Source: Oscheius tipulae (taxonomy: Eukaryota > Nematoda > Chromadorea > Rhabditida > Rhabditidae). Taken from it: a stretch of DNA of 64,000 nucleotides. The stretch spans positions 8,208,501 to 8,272,500 of the forward strand of contig JASJZH010000005.1 in the NCBI GenBank assembly GCA_037178975.1, written 5' to 3'. This document shows positions 24,058-34,611 of this stretch, in pieces. A program made the translations under genes and the position numbers. The first letter of the stretch is position 1. Every line of letters begins with the position of its first letter. The notes under the pieces were generated by a model, which was given only the letters and a program-made list of their open reading frames with translations, was not told where the DNA came from and did no database searches.

Positions 24058-24694
24058 CTAGGCAGTCTCGGAGGGCATGGCCTTGATGATATCTGAAATT
24101 TTTGGGTGAAATCACGGAAAGTTCCAGAAAACGAACCGGAATCTCCAGCATCGGTGACGGCGAGTGTGCAGACGCGGAAGAGTTTTCCGCAAGCGGTTCC
24201 GAGCTCAATGTTGTTGCCGTTGTAGTGATGAACACCGGTCTTGGCCAGCATCGCGTAGTACTCGATCTCGGACTTTCTGAAAAGATATTTTTGGTGGGAA
24301 TCTCGTCATTTTTGGTGTACCTCTATGAGAAGTCAGTAGAAAAACACGTACCTGAGGGTAGGAACATTGTTGGCCAAAAGAACGAGCTTAGCCTTGCCGT
24401 TTCGAAGCGTCTTCAGAGTTTCCTTGTATCCTAGGACGTATTTTCCGGTCTTCATCACCATGCTGAGGCGCGAGTTGATGTTCTCGGCATTCTTCTTGAC
24501 CTGAAAAGTGGTAAATGAGATTGTATGGATATTTCATGCAAAATTTTACCGATCAGGGATTCGGATTTGAAGAAATATTACTTCCTTCTCTGTTGGTCAA
24601 CAGACTCCGGTTTTTTTTAGACCCTTCTCAGTCTGTTTAAACCAACTCCAGAAGTAATACTAACCTGGGCAGCCTTCTTGGTAGCGGGGGCCAT
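24058..24694 (-). CDS. rpl-30: 60S ribosomal protein L30 (eL30)
   Basis: Large-subunit ribosomal protein. Four exons keep phase: 24694-24665, 24500-24352, 24276-24137, 24092-24058, giving 117 aa, the family length. The protein starts [20 protein letters not shown] and contains [60 protein letters not shown] and [15 protein letters not shown], matching eL30 along its whole length. The stop is followed by AATAAA at 24020-24025. UCK starts 258 nt beyond the stop on the same strand, and ALR about 280 nt after UCK's stop, so this run could be an operon headed by L30. That is inference from spacing only. Confidence 0.95.
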
Positions 24695-25184
24695 TTCTTC
24701 CCTGTGTTATACCTGGAAATCCATTTTTTAGCGTGATTTCGTTTCCTGGAGTGGAAAAAAAGACAACAACTTGACAACAAAAGTAAAAATAAAAACACTA
24801 AATTTTAGGCCGAGCGCTCGTCGCTTAGCCGCCATTTGAAGCATAGTTCTTGAATTCGTGACGGGAGCCAAGCTTAGCGGTAACCATGAATTTTCTCTAA
24901 CTTTTTTTTGAAGCTGGCTCCGGACTTCAGAAATTTTTCGAATACCGAGGTTTTTCTCGAGTGCTAGCAAAATAGACCGAAAAGGATGAGTCATGAAGAG
25001 AATGAAATGGAAACAAAAGAATAAAATGCAACGGCATTGTATTCTAACAGAAAGCGATATAATAGGCATAAAAATCAAGAATCGAAATACGTATTAGAAA
25101 ACGTCAGAGGGCTACGGCTGTAGCCTCTCATTAGGCTGACAAAGGATTAGAGAACGTCGGGAGACGGTGGTCACTGTTCCCTGG

Positions 25185-25245
25185 TGGACTTGAACTGGGA
25201 ATCTGGTTCTTTTGCCACTTTGAGCTGAAGAACAGCCACTGTCAC
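25185..25245 (-). repeat. tRNA-like repeat copy
   Basis: The minus strand reads AGAACCAGATTCCCAGTTCAAG then TCCACCAGGGAACAGTGACC, a B-box/T-arm-like half with the family's GTGAC tail. It lies between L30 and the galactosyltransferase. Confidence 0.45.
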
Positions 25246-25451
25246 TTCAATAATGAGAAACATTTCGGGTCGGACGCACCAATTTTGCACTCTGGCGCTA
25301 AAGGACTGTCCGGCTCACTGATCCATGCGAAAAAGGGGGAGGAAAACATTAGAACTTAGGCCGACGACTTGTCCGCCTTGCAAGGTCTGCGAGATGCTAA
25401 TCAGAGTCGCGCAGCCCGACGCTTTCACCTGTGCCTGCCAGCCAGTCGGCC

Positions 25452-27231
25452 ATGGACAGACTGGGCCAACTTTCGAGGGCCGTTCTCTGTCATCCGAATC
25501 GGCTTTCGCCCTCCCCTTTCAAGCTCACACTTTTGTTGTTCGTCTGGGTGCTCCCGTACCTTCTCGTGGGTTCAGTTTCCGCTTATTTATGCAAGGGATC
25601 CCAGTTCACTAACTATTTGGAACGGTCCTTGCTCCCCTTGAGGTTTCTCTGCTACACACAAGCTGATCTCCTCTCGGATCAGCCTCTCAGCAAGAATCCG
25701 CAGACATGTAACTGCATCAATTATTTTGACTACCACCCTTTTCAGGTCTGGCCAAGTTCTTTCCCAATCGAGACCCGGACATGGACTGTCAACTGGATGT
25801 AGCTCCTAAGGTCCTCCTGCGACCGGACTTGCCAGACAATCCACAAAGAATCCTGGTCATCAGGACGGCCCCTCAGGGAGTCGAGTACCGGAACTTCATT
25901 CGGGAGACATGGAAACAGACTGTAAGACTTTCGGACAAACGCAGCGATCAACATCTGTTCGTAGGTTGATTCGTACGCGCCTGTCGTCTTCGTCTGTGCT
26001 ACCCGGGAGTCGACCAGTGTGGTTTCGGAAGCAGAAGAGTATAAGGGCAAGTTCTGTAAACTTTTATAACTGAGACATTCAAACGAGACAGAGTGACAGA
26101 GAGACAGATAGACAAATAGTGAGACAGAGACAATTAGATAGAGAGGATGGAAGCCAGTCTATTATCTGAACTGGGAGTCTCATTCCACAGGGTTTCTCAC
26201 CACGAGAACTTTGATCCGATGCCAGTAACGCTAGGCATTGACGGAAACGCGAGAACAGGACAAGTTGATAGAGACAGGCTCATGTAAAAAACGCCGGGGG
26301 TGCCTCCGAGATCAGGCAGAATTTTGCCAATTGACGAAAATTTCATTTTTCTGATCGGTAGATGGAATTCTTGGTTCAAAGAAATACAATTTAACGTATT
26401 CTCGCGAAATCTGTTATGAACACGGTACAGGCTGACAGGTATATAGAGAAAGTAGCTAACAGGTTCATACTGTCAATATCTTCAGACATTCTCCAGTTCG
26501 AGTTCGGTGACTCTTACCACAATCTCTCGTGGAAGATGATGGCCATCTATAACTTTGTTCTGAACGAACTGCCGACAGTCAAAGAGATCATAGTCATCAA
26601 CGATGACACGATAGTCAACTCGACCGCTCTTCAGCGGGTACTCTTTCATTTTATTCTCATCCCGCTCTCTATCAGATTCGCCGAGTTCCCTCCGACGGTC
26701 CCTGGATCATTGGAAAGGTTTCCCGTGGCTATCCGCGTCTCTTCATGCCCTGGCTGACTTGGCATGTTCCTGGAAGCATGTACCCGAATCTCTGCTATCC
26801 TCGCTTTACACAGGTCCGTTCATGTTTCTGGCTTCATGAATTGACAAAACGGTTTGACCAACTGAGCCAACCGACTGAGCCAAACGGGCAAAGAGAGAAC
26901 GTCGCATTCGCCTAGAGATCTCATGCAAGTGGTATACTGTGGCTTTAGGGTTCTTCCTTTATTCTGTCCCGTGAGGCAGCCCGTCGTCTCTTGGACAATG
27001 CCTGCAAATTTCCCTTCGTCCATCTTGACGACATTCTTGTTGGTTAGTCCCTTCATCTCCTTGTTTTACTATTTTCCAGGAATTATGTCTAACTGTGCCA
27101 AAGTGGAACAGCACCATCACCCGGGATTCGACAAGCACACGTTCGAGGATTTTGTGGTCTACCACTACCAATACGAGCGGCATTCTCCCGACTACCTGCG
27201 AGCCCTCTGGCATTCGGCAAAAGATCTTTGA
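25452..27231 (+). CDS. Beta-1,3-galactosyltransferase-like (GT31), type II membrane protein
   Basis: Adds a beta-1,3-linked sugar in the Golgi, by family; the exact donor and acceptor are unknown. Seven exons keep phase: 25452-25707, 25746-25921, 25965-26046, 26486-26637, 26676-26813, 26949-27042, 27080-27231, giving 349 aa. Residues about 30-52 form the signal anchor (LTLLLFVWVLPYLLVGSVSA). FIRETWKQT matches the family's 'R.TW' motif. DSYHNLSWKM, the metal-binding INDDTIVN, and FPFVHLDDILVG match later GT31 motifs. Intron 3 starts with GC (AAGG|GCAAGT), a rare but known GC-AG intron; it is needed to keep phase. The ATG at 25452 follows TGCCTGCCAG, a possible trans-splice acceptor. Intron 5 contains a degenerate tRNA-like piece near 26840-26880. 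Confidence 0.88.
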
Positions 27232-27239
27232 ATGGCTTT

Positions 27240-27745
27240 AAGCGCAACAAACCAAAGAGTGAGAGAGACACGTAAATAGAGATTTATTACGTTCGTATGT
27301 TGATAAAGAGATTCGATCCTAGTTTCAAAATACCTCATTAGAATTTCCAGCGAATTTTCGCCATCAAATTGTGGGCTTTCAGCTCAATGATGTCCGGCAA
27401 AATTGAAGCCCTTCATCTGTTCTACAATTTTGCATACGCTCAGCTCTATGCTGCTCCACCATACTGTGTCGACGGATACAAAATTAGCTCTCTGAGCTGG
27501 TACGGATGAGACTAGTGTTACGGGAGCCATTGTTATCTCTAGGAGTAGTGTCATTCATGAAGTCTCTCACTTACTTTCCGTTTAATATATCTTTACTTCA
27601 GAGCTCTCATATATTTGCGCTATTACCGGAAAATGCTTTTTATTGAAAATTGATCACAGATAAGTACAAGGAGTGAGCAAATTAGAGAAGAAATGTGTTG
27701 GGACTACCGGATTGGATAGGACAAAATCAAAATCTAAGGGGAAAA
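27240..27745 (+). other. Intergenic, one short unassigned frame
   Basis: A 39-codon + strand frame (27390-27509) follows GGGCTTTCAG and reads MSGKIEALHLFYNFAYAQLY and onward with two Cys-containing residues in APPYCVDG. It might be a small gene or a stray exon. Nothing else is seen. Confidence 0.2.
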
Positions 27746-27746
27746 T

Positions 27747-28970
27747 TTAATCTTTACCTATATAGTAATGGGTGTTAACCCTACCGGCTGTGTTCACAAA
27801 GTGTTCAGTGCAGGGAACATAAGACTGGCTTTTAACCCCAAGATAACAAGTCTCTTGTGTTCTTAGTCTCTCTAGTGGCTCTAGTGTCTTTAATTTTCTT
27901 CTCCACGTGCTACTAATTTTCAAGACGTTCTGCGAGAACGAAAACGGGCTATTGTCAGCAAAGAGAACATTTGGCACTTTCTTAAAGTAGGTCTCCAGTT
28001 CTTCCTCTCTGGTGAATTTTTTTAATTTAGCTTCGTTTCCATAGCGCTGAATCAATGCTCCAGAGAGATGCTTGCGGAGGTGATAGGTGGCGGACAGTGG
28101 GTTTTCAAATTGATGTGGAACATCGCGACAGAAGTTTTCAACTTCCTAAAACACCCGTGTGTGAGCGCATAACTTTGAACAGCACATCGACTCCTAAATC
28201 GTTTTTAATTATAGAACGGCTGTATATTACGAGTTGGTGCTTAGCCACAACTCAAAGAGACGCAGCTGTGTCGTTTGTAGCTATAATTGTTCTAACAGCC
28301 GTCTCTGACTGCTCTCGCCGTCATTCTGTCTTCAGTTTGCATTTGAGGACTACGCCGCTTCGTAGTAACAAGATTCTTTTTTGTGGCTGCGACAAAAGCA
28401 GAGTTCTAGAGCGTATCCAAAGTTAACTTGTCACCCAATATTGGCAATAACTTTTTTATGGAAAACAGAACTTCTGGACAGCATAATTTGCTCGCTTTTG
28501 TTTCATGCTGACGGACAGACAGACACCGTTGCGCTTTAGTAGTAGAGAGATTTTTTAACTCACTCCTATCTAAGAAATCTACCCGGTTAATGTTCTCTTC
28601 CCGAATGAGCATTCCAAACGAGGCGCTCGCTGTGTTTCCTAGTAAGATCTGGGCTATAGCCGAGTTTGTTAGATTATCAGGGCCTATTGTGATTTTTCTT
28701 GTTTGGACCGGGTAGAATTTCCTGGAGCGGGACAAATTTGTTTGGTCAGGGAATGTGCAATAGAACTGATCAGGGTATACCTGCATCTCGCTTCGAAGTT
28801 CGTTAACCATTGATTCGTAGTCCGAGTTGCTGTTTATCTGACCCAATAGTCTTGTGTACACTATCTTCCATGCTTTAGCATATATATTTGCATACTGCTG
28901 AACAAGAAAGCTCATTTTTTTTAAAAGTGTGCTTACCCCAGTATCCTCCTCTATACGGTACTCCCCCCGA
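27747..28970 (-). pseudogene. Unknown gene, probably broken
   Basis: Three minus-strand coding-like blocks are visible. Around 28980-28925 is EFERLRGEYRIEEDTG ending at GTAAGC. Then 28870-28440 reads YANIYAKAWKIVYTRLLGQI and a long hydrophilic stretch. Then 28150-27900 follows a TTTTAG acceptor and reads NFCRDVPHQFENPLSATYHL, then FTREEELETYFKKVPNVLFA. The first block directly follows the stop of the coiled-coil copy at 28991, in line with an ancestral read-through. No start can be fixed and the blocks do not all join in phase. I do not recognise the family; RLLG...RKITIGPDNLTNSAI has no motif I can name. Confidence 0.35.
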
Positions 28971-28990
28971 AGTCTCTCAAATTCTTAATA

Positions 28991-31311
28991 TTAAACAGGT
29001 TTCCTCAACTCAACCTTATCGCAGACATAGTTGTCGATGATTTCAATACAGTCCGCTGTGCCATAAATATTTCCGTGCAAGTTCAAGTCTTTTGCGAGAC
29101 GTACTCCGGCAAAAACCTTTGCAATTTTGAAGTTTTCGTGCAGCATCTCGTTGAAAACCTGCCTTACTATCTTCCCTTCTTTGTCACGTTGAGCTCCTGC
29201 TTCTCTCTCTCGCTTTTCTATTTTGTCACATACTTCGGCAGCCACGTCTGCCATTTTGAAGTTGTTAAGCATCATCCCATTGAAATTCAACTTATCCATG
29301 ACCGTCTTCAAGCGAAAAGCCTCTGCCGGAGTCATGTTCTCAAAGAGACTTCGATCGGCCGGTGAGTTGGCCAATACATTGTCAATATCTTGCTTCCAGG
29401 CGTTAATTTCCGCTAGCGTGCACATTCGATGCTTCTGGAGGATCTGAATCAGGGCGATAACCTCCACTCATCGATCACAACTCACTTTATTGACCTTCTC
29501 TCTAAATACTTTAGACTTTTCTTGGTGGGTTGTCGCCAGCTTCAGAATTTCTTGAAAAACTTCAATTGGTCTTAGACCAGTATCGGGAGACTTCTGTAAA
29601 ACTGTTATTAGAAAAACAAGAAAGCCTACTGGATTGGAAAAATGGACGGTAGCCTTGTTTTCTGTCAAATAGTCGAAAACCTGCTTGGCATCCATCCCCA
29701 TGACGGCCTGGAATTGAAATTTATCTTCATGTGTCATATACGAGGACACACCTGTATGATACTTCCGTTGTTGTTCACATACGTATTAGCTTCACTTTCT
29801 TCGGCTTTAGACCGGAATCTATCATATAGGGCTTTGGTCTCTGCCTAAAATATTATCTTTAACCAGATCTTTAGACGTTGTTCCCAGTTTGAAAGCGACA
29901 GAGACAGAGATTGTATTTTTGCACTGAAAATAGACAGATATCTTACGTTTTCCATTGTCTTCCACTCATTGTGACGGATTTTCTTTCGGGTCTCCTGCTC
30001 TGCCAGCGTAACCTGCTCGAGATGGTAGTTAGAGTAAGCACAGTGTTTTTCGAGACGTGCTACGGCAAAAAACTTTGCAATTTTGAACGTGTCGTGCGGC
30101 GTCTCGTTGAACTCCGGCATCTCCACGACCGTCTTCAAGCTAAAAGCCTCTGCCGGAGTCATGTTCTCAAAAAGACGTCGATCGCCCAATGAGTTGGTCA
30201 ATACTTTGTCGATACCTTGCTTCCAGGCGTTAACTTCCTTCTTTAGATAGCACATTCGATGCTTCTGGAAAATCTGAATCAGGGCGATAACCTCCACTCA
30301 TCGACCATAACTCACCTTATTGACCTTCCGTCTAAATTCTCTAGACTCTATTCGGCGGGCTTTAAAGACCGTGAACAGCTTCAGAAAATTTTCAAGTGGT
30401 CTCGGACCAGTATCGGGAGTCTCATAAAGTTGTTTTATACTCCGAGGGTGTACTGGGAACTGCCCATCAATAAGCAAATCCAAGGTTTCTCCATTGAAAA
30501 AACGGACGGTAGCCTTGTTTTCTGTCAAATAGTCGAAAACCTGCTTGGCATCCATCTCCAGGACGGCCTGAATTGAAATTTACTTTCATGCGTCATATAC
30601 GAGGACACACCTGTATAACACGTCCGTCCTTGTCCACATATCTCTTAGCTTTACGTCTTAAACCCTTAGACCGGAATCTATCATATAGGGCTTGGGTCTC
30701 TGCCTAAAATATTATCTTTAACCAGATCATTAGACGCTTTTCCCAGCTTGGATGCGATAGAGACATAGAGAGAAAGAGACATAGAGAGAAAAAGACAGAG
30801 AGATTGCTCTTTTGCACTGAAAATAGACAGATATCTTACGTTTTCCATTGTGCTCTTCTGACTGTCATGGAATTTCTCTCGATGTTTCTCCGTCTCCGCC
30901 TTTCCCTCTTTTATGTCCTTATGTAATTTCTCAATAACTTTGTTCATTCCATCCGCCTCGGCAGTCTCTCCTTTTTTTCGCAGCCGTCTCTGTTCCTTCA
31001 CCTTCTCATTCTTCTCTTGAATAAGCTTTTCGGTCTTCTCCTTTGCCAGCGTAGCCTGCTCGAGATTGTCGTCAGTAAAAGCATGGTACATATCCATATG
31101 ATGCTCAATCTGCTGGCGGTAGCGCTCAGCGTCTTCCTTCATACTGCTCAGTTCAGTTTCGATCTTTTGGACGCGTTTTCGGTTCTGTCCGATCTCGTCC
31201 AGCCATTTTTTCTCGCGTTCCAACATTCGAATCTTTGAGTCGATAAGGCCCTGCTCCTGTCGATATTCTTCCATTTGGGCGTAGTGATGTTTAGCAGCAA
31301 ACGGTCTTATC
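28991..31311 (-). CDS. Modular coiled-coil family, copy 3 (double module)
   Basis: Minus-strand exons run: coiled-coil exon 31311-30840, then module exons equivalent to exons 6-8 of copy 1 (ETQALYDRFRSKGLRRKAKR; MDAKQVFDYLTENKATVRFF; RPLENFLKLFTVFKARRIES), then a chimeric exon (about 30255-29951), then a second set of exons 6', 7', 8' and a final exon ending TAA at 28991. The chimeric exon starts like the terminal exon (AWKQGIDKVL, RRLFENMTPAEAF) and ends like the coiled-coil exon (LEQVTLAEQETRKK, TMEN before GTAAG), in one open frame. All seen exons are open. No clear start: the first exon follows CTCTAG and no ATG exon is found upstream. Function unknown. Confidence 0.5.
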
Positions 31312-31650
31312 CTAGAGCGTAGATCATTCCAACAAGGGACGTCGCAGTCATGACAGACATTCTATAGTTAATCGCATACAGGAAGAACTTTTGCATGAAA
31401 TCTCATTCTCGATTGTGGCCGTTTCTTTCTCCTATCTCTTTCTTTTACTCACTTCCTGTTACTCACACATACACACTCTGACAACTCACTCTGGCTGTGC
31501 ACGCTCCCATGCAGCTTCATACGTTGTTGACCAGGGTCTGTAGTAGATCATTGCTGCTACCCTAAACAGCAATAGAAAAGAGAGAAATAGGGAGGTATTC
31601 GGATGATGAAAAACATAAACTATAAAAAGATGCGAAGACGAGGAGCTTTA

Positions 31651-33233
31651 TTACTTTCCAAACTTGGCTACACTGTCATTTCTTTCCTGTTCGCTCCACC
31701 AGGTATGTTCCAAGGGAACAGATCGCAAGTCGACTGGATCCGCCCCAGTATCCCATTCGGCTCGATTGCCGGCATAATCATTCAACTTTAAGTCCAGCTC
31801 GTCAGGAGCGTCGCCTTCTTCCATGAAATTCTCGAAAATTTCCTTGAGACCGTCCGTACTAGTCTCGTCCACAATGTCCTCTTTGAAGAACTCCAGACCA
31901 GAGCGCATGGAGCGCAGAAGGCTTGCGTGCTCTCTGCCCCAACGATTGACAGAAGTGTACAGCTGAAGCAAAGGTTAAAGGACCCTGGAACCCTCCCTCC
32001 CTTCCCTTTCCCTTCCCCCTTCCCATGTATTTTTAGCAAGTCACCTCGCTGTCAAATCTAGGCATCAGCTGCAGAACATAATCGCGAAATTGTGGCAGGT
32101 TATCTTTGAGTATCGTCCTTGGCTCCTAAAGCTCTCTCTTATCGCATAAGAAATATAAAGCAACTTGCATTTCCATCAGCTCTGCAAGTGCAAACAAACT
32201 CGAAGTATGCCATAATGAAAGCTGTTGATGTATCCCTCTCGAATAAAGCTTGCGATAGGACAAGTAACTTCTGCCTCATTTCTAATGTCATACTGTCGGC
32301 TGGAAAGGGTGATAAGAGAATAGGTTGTTGGAGAAATTTCTCGAAAATGGCGCGAGTGAACGGGAGGCGACGCTTTGGATTTGACCCGGCTCATGTAGCT
32401 TCTTTGTGAGATGCATTTGAAGCTGGAAACCTTCTGGTTCCTTTTTTTTCAAAGAAAATAAATTCTAATGTCTAAGGGAACAGATAAAAAGGAACAGAGG
32501 CGGTACAGTTGAAAGGATAAACGACACGCGCAGTTTGAGTTTGATAATTTGGGGCGGTATTTCAAAATCTATTTTAAATCGTCCTCGCGTCTTTGACTGT
32601 CTGCCCTAGAGGACTCAATTGATAGTTATAAGCTCATTTCATTTAAAACCTGTCCTATTCTCTTCTCTCTCACTTCAAATTGCACGCATGTTCTCCATCA
32701 GTCGTGTTAAAATGACAGAAGCAACATTCTCCCAAAGAAACTATTCCAAACTGACTTGACTTGCCAACCGTTAATGTGCGCACAAAGTAGTGTACACTAA
32801 TTGCAATCACGGCTTCAGACAGACAGAGACGCGAGGACAATTAAAAATAGATGACAATATGCTTACTATTAGGTGTATTTGTTGACGCGCTTGATGAGCT
32901 TGCTGACATGGCAGCATTCAATCCCATCTGTCCCAATAGACTTGACAGATCGTCATTAGCCTCATCCTTTGGTTCATTCTGTTCTCTCAGCACGTCTGGT
33001 TGTTCAGGAGCAGGTGAAGGGACTACCAAGGGTTGCTGATCAGCACAAAACGCTGCATTCCATCTTTTAAGCATCTCGGCTTTGATCCAGTGTGAGCTTC
33101 GAAGATTCTCGTAAGTACTATCAGTCAAGGAAAAATCGAGTTGAACAGCTACAGCGTCTATATATTGAAGCAGCTGCCCGGAAAACTTGCACATCGCTTC
33201 CATATTAAAGGTAATTTTTCCTTCTTGGAAAAT
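31651..33233 (-). CDS. Unknown gene sharing an exon start with the coiled-coil family
   Basis: Three minus-strand exons: 33233-32867, 32125-32045, 31962-31651. The first starts IFQEGKITFNMEAMCKFSGQ, nearly identical to the start of the coiled-coil exon of copy 1, then diverges into SHWIKAEMLKRWNAAF and a Pro/Asp-rich part ending DLSSLLGQMGLNAAMSA and a Ser run. The last two exons join in phase 0 (LPQFRDYVLQLMPRFDSE then LYTSVNRWGREHASLLRSMR) and end FGK with AATAAA at 31638-31643. The first exon ends in phase 1 and does not join the second in phase, so an exon is missing or two genes are present. No family recognised. Confidence 0.45.
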
Positions 33234-33312
33234 CTAAACGGTTGGTCAATAATTTTTTGCATCTCGGTCCATAATTTTTCACCCAAACTGGTTATGCATT
33301 ATTTTGTATTTT

Positions 33313-33472
33313 CTGCTCTTATTAGACACTTCTGAGGCGTTTTCACACGATTGCAGCTCTATTTTGGGAGTTATATCTCTAAATAACCAGCCGATGAAAT
33401 AATACGAAAGTCAAAGATGGCAACAGAAACCCGCCGCAATCGAAAACACCTCAGAAGTGTCTAATAAGAGCA
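33313..33472. mobile_element. 160-bp MITE with 31-bp terminal inverted repeats
   Basis: The left end (33313-33343, TGCTCTTATTAGACACTTCT...) and the right end (33442-33472) are reverse complements with one mismatch. The internal 98 bp has no coding capacity. It sits in DNA that is homologous to the intron before the coiled-coil exon of copy 1 (36130-36200), which lacks it, so it is an insertion. Confidence 0.7.
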
Positions 33473-33603
33473 AATATTATATAACCAGCTGCTGACGGCA
33501 GTCAGATCTTTAGACGCTTTTCCCAGCTTGGATGCGACAGAGACATAGAGAGAAAAAGACAGAGAGATTGCTCTTTTGCACTGAAAATAGACAGATATCT
33601 TAC

Positions 33604-34510
33604 GTTTTCCATTGTGCTCTTCTGACTGTCATGGAATTTCTCTCGATGTTTCTCCGTCTCCGCCTTTCCCTCTTTTATGTCCTTATGTAATTTCTCAATA
33701 ACTTTGTTCATTCCATCCGCCTCGGCAGTCTCTCCTTTTTTTCGCAGCCGTCTCTGTTCCTTCACCTTCTCATTCTTCTCTTGAATAAGCTTTTCGGTCT
33801 TCTCCTTTGCCAGCGTAGCCTGCTCGAGATTGTCGTCAGTAAAAGCATGGTACATATCCATATGATGCTCAATCTGCTGGCGGTAGCGCTCAGCGTCTTC
33901 CTTCATACTGCTCAGTTCAGTTTCGATCTTTTGGACGCGTTCTGGGTTCTGTCCGATCTCGTCCAGCCATTTTTTCTCGCGTTCCAACATTCGAATCTTT
34001 GTGTCGATACGGCCCTGCTCCTGTCGACATTCTTCCATTTGGGCGTAGTGGTGTTTAGCATGTTTAGCAGCAATCGGTCTTATCCAATGTTTCTTCGTCT
34101 CCGCCTTTCCCTCTTCTATGTCTTTATGTAATTTCTCAACAGCCTTGTTCATTTTATCCGCCTCGGCAGTCTCTTCTTTTTTTCGCAGCAGTGCTTTTTT
34201 CACCATATCGTTCTTCTCTTGAACAAGCTTCTCGGTCTTCTGCTTTGCCAGCGTAGCCTGCTCGAGATGGTCGTCAGTATAGGCATGGTACATATCCATA
34301 TGATGCTCAATCTGCTGGCGGTAGTGCTCAGCGTCTTCCTTCATTCTGCTCAGTTCAGTTTCGATCTCTAGGACGCGTTCTGGGTTCTGTCCGATCTCGT
34401 CCAGCAATTTTTTCTCGCGTTCCAACATTCGAATCTTTGTGTCGATACGGCCCTGCTCCTGTCGACATTCTTCCATTTGAGTGTAGTGATGTTTAGCAGC
34501 AAACGGTCTT
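33604..34510 (-). pseudogene. Modular coiled-coil family, copy 2 (partial)
   Basis: A single open minus-strand exon carries the coiled-coil segment twice in tandem (MEECRQEQGRIDTKIRMLER begins each unit, HHMDMYHA.TDD marks the middle), ending STMEN before GTAAGATATC. The second unit is almost identical to that of copy 3. Downstream the expected exons 6-9 are absent: the intron sequence stops near 33490 and unrelated DNA follows. Upstream, only the sequence GTTGGAATGATATAAGACCG precedes it. This is a truncated duplicate, although the exon itself has no stop codon. Confidence 0.6.
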
Positions 34511-34611
34511 ATATCATTCCAACTTTTAACGAAAGGGGGGGTATACCTAAAAGTGTACTCGCCATAGTAAGCAATCTGAGATCCTAGACTGGAAAACTGA
34601 AGACTAAATAT

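Noticed and set aside
33781-34131. 116-codon plus-strand ORF
   Set aside because: It is the complement of the coiled-coil exon of the minus-strand family; the same shadow occurs at 31017-31238.
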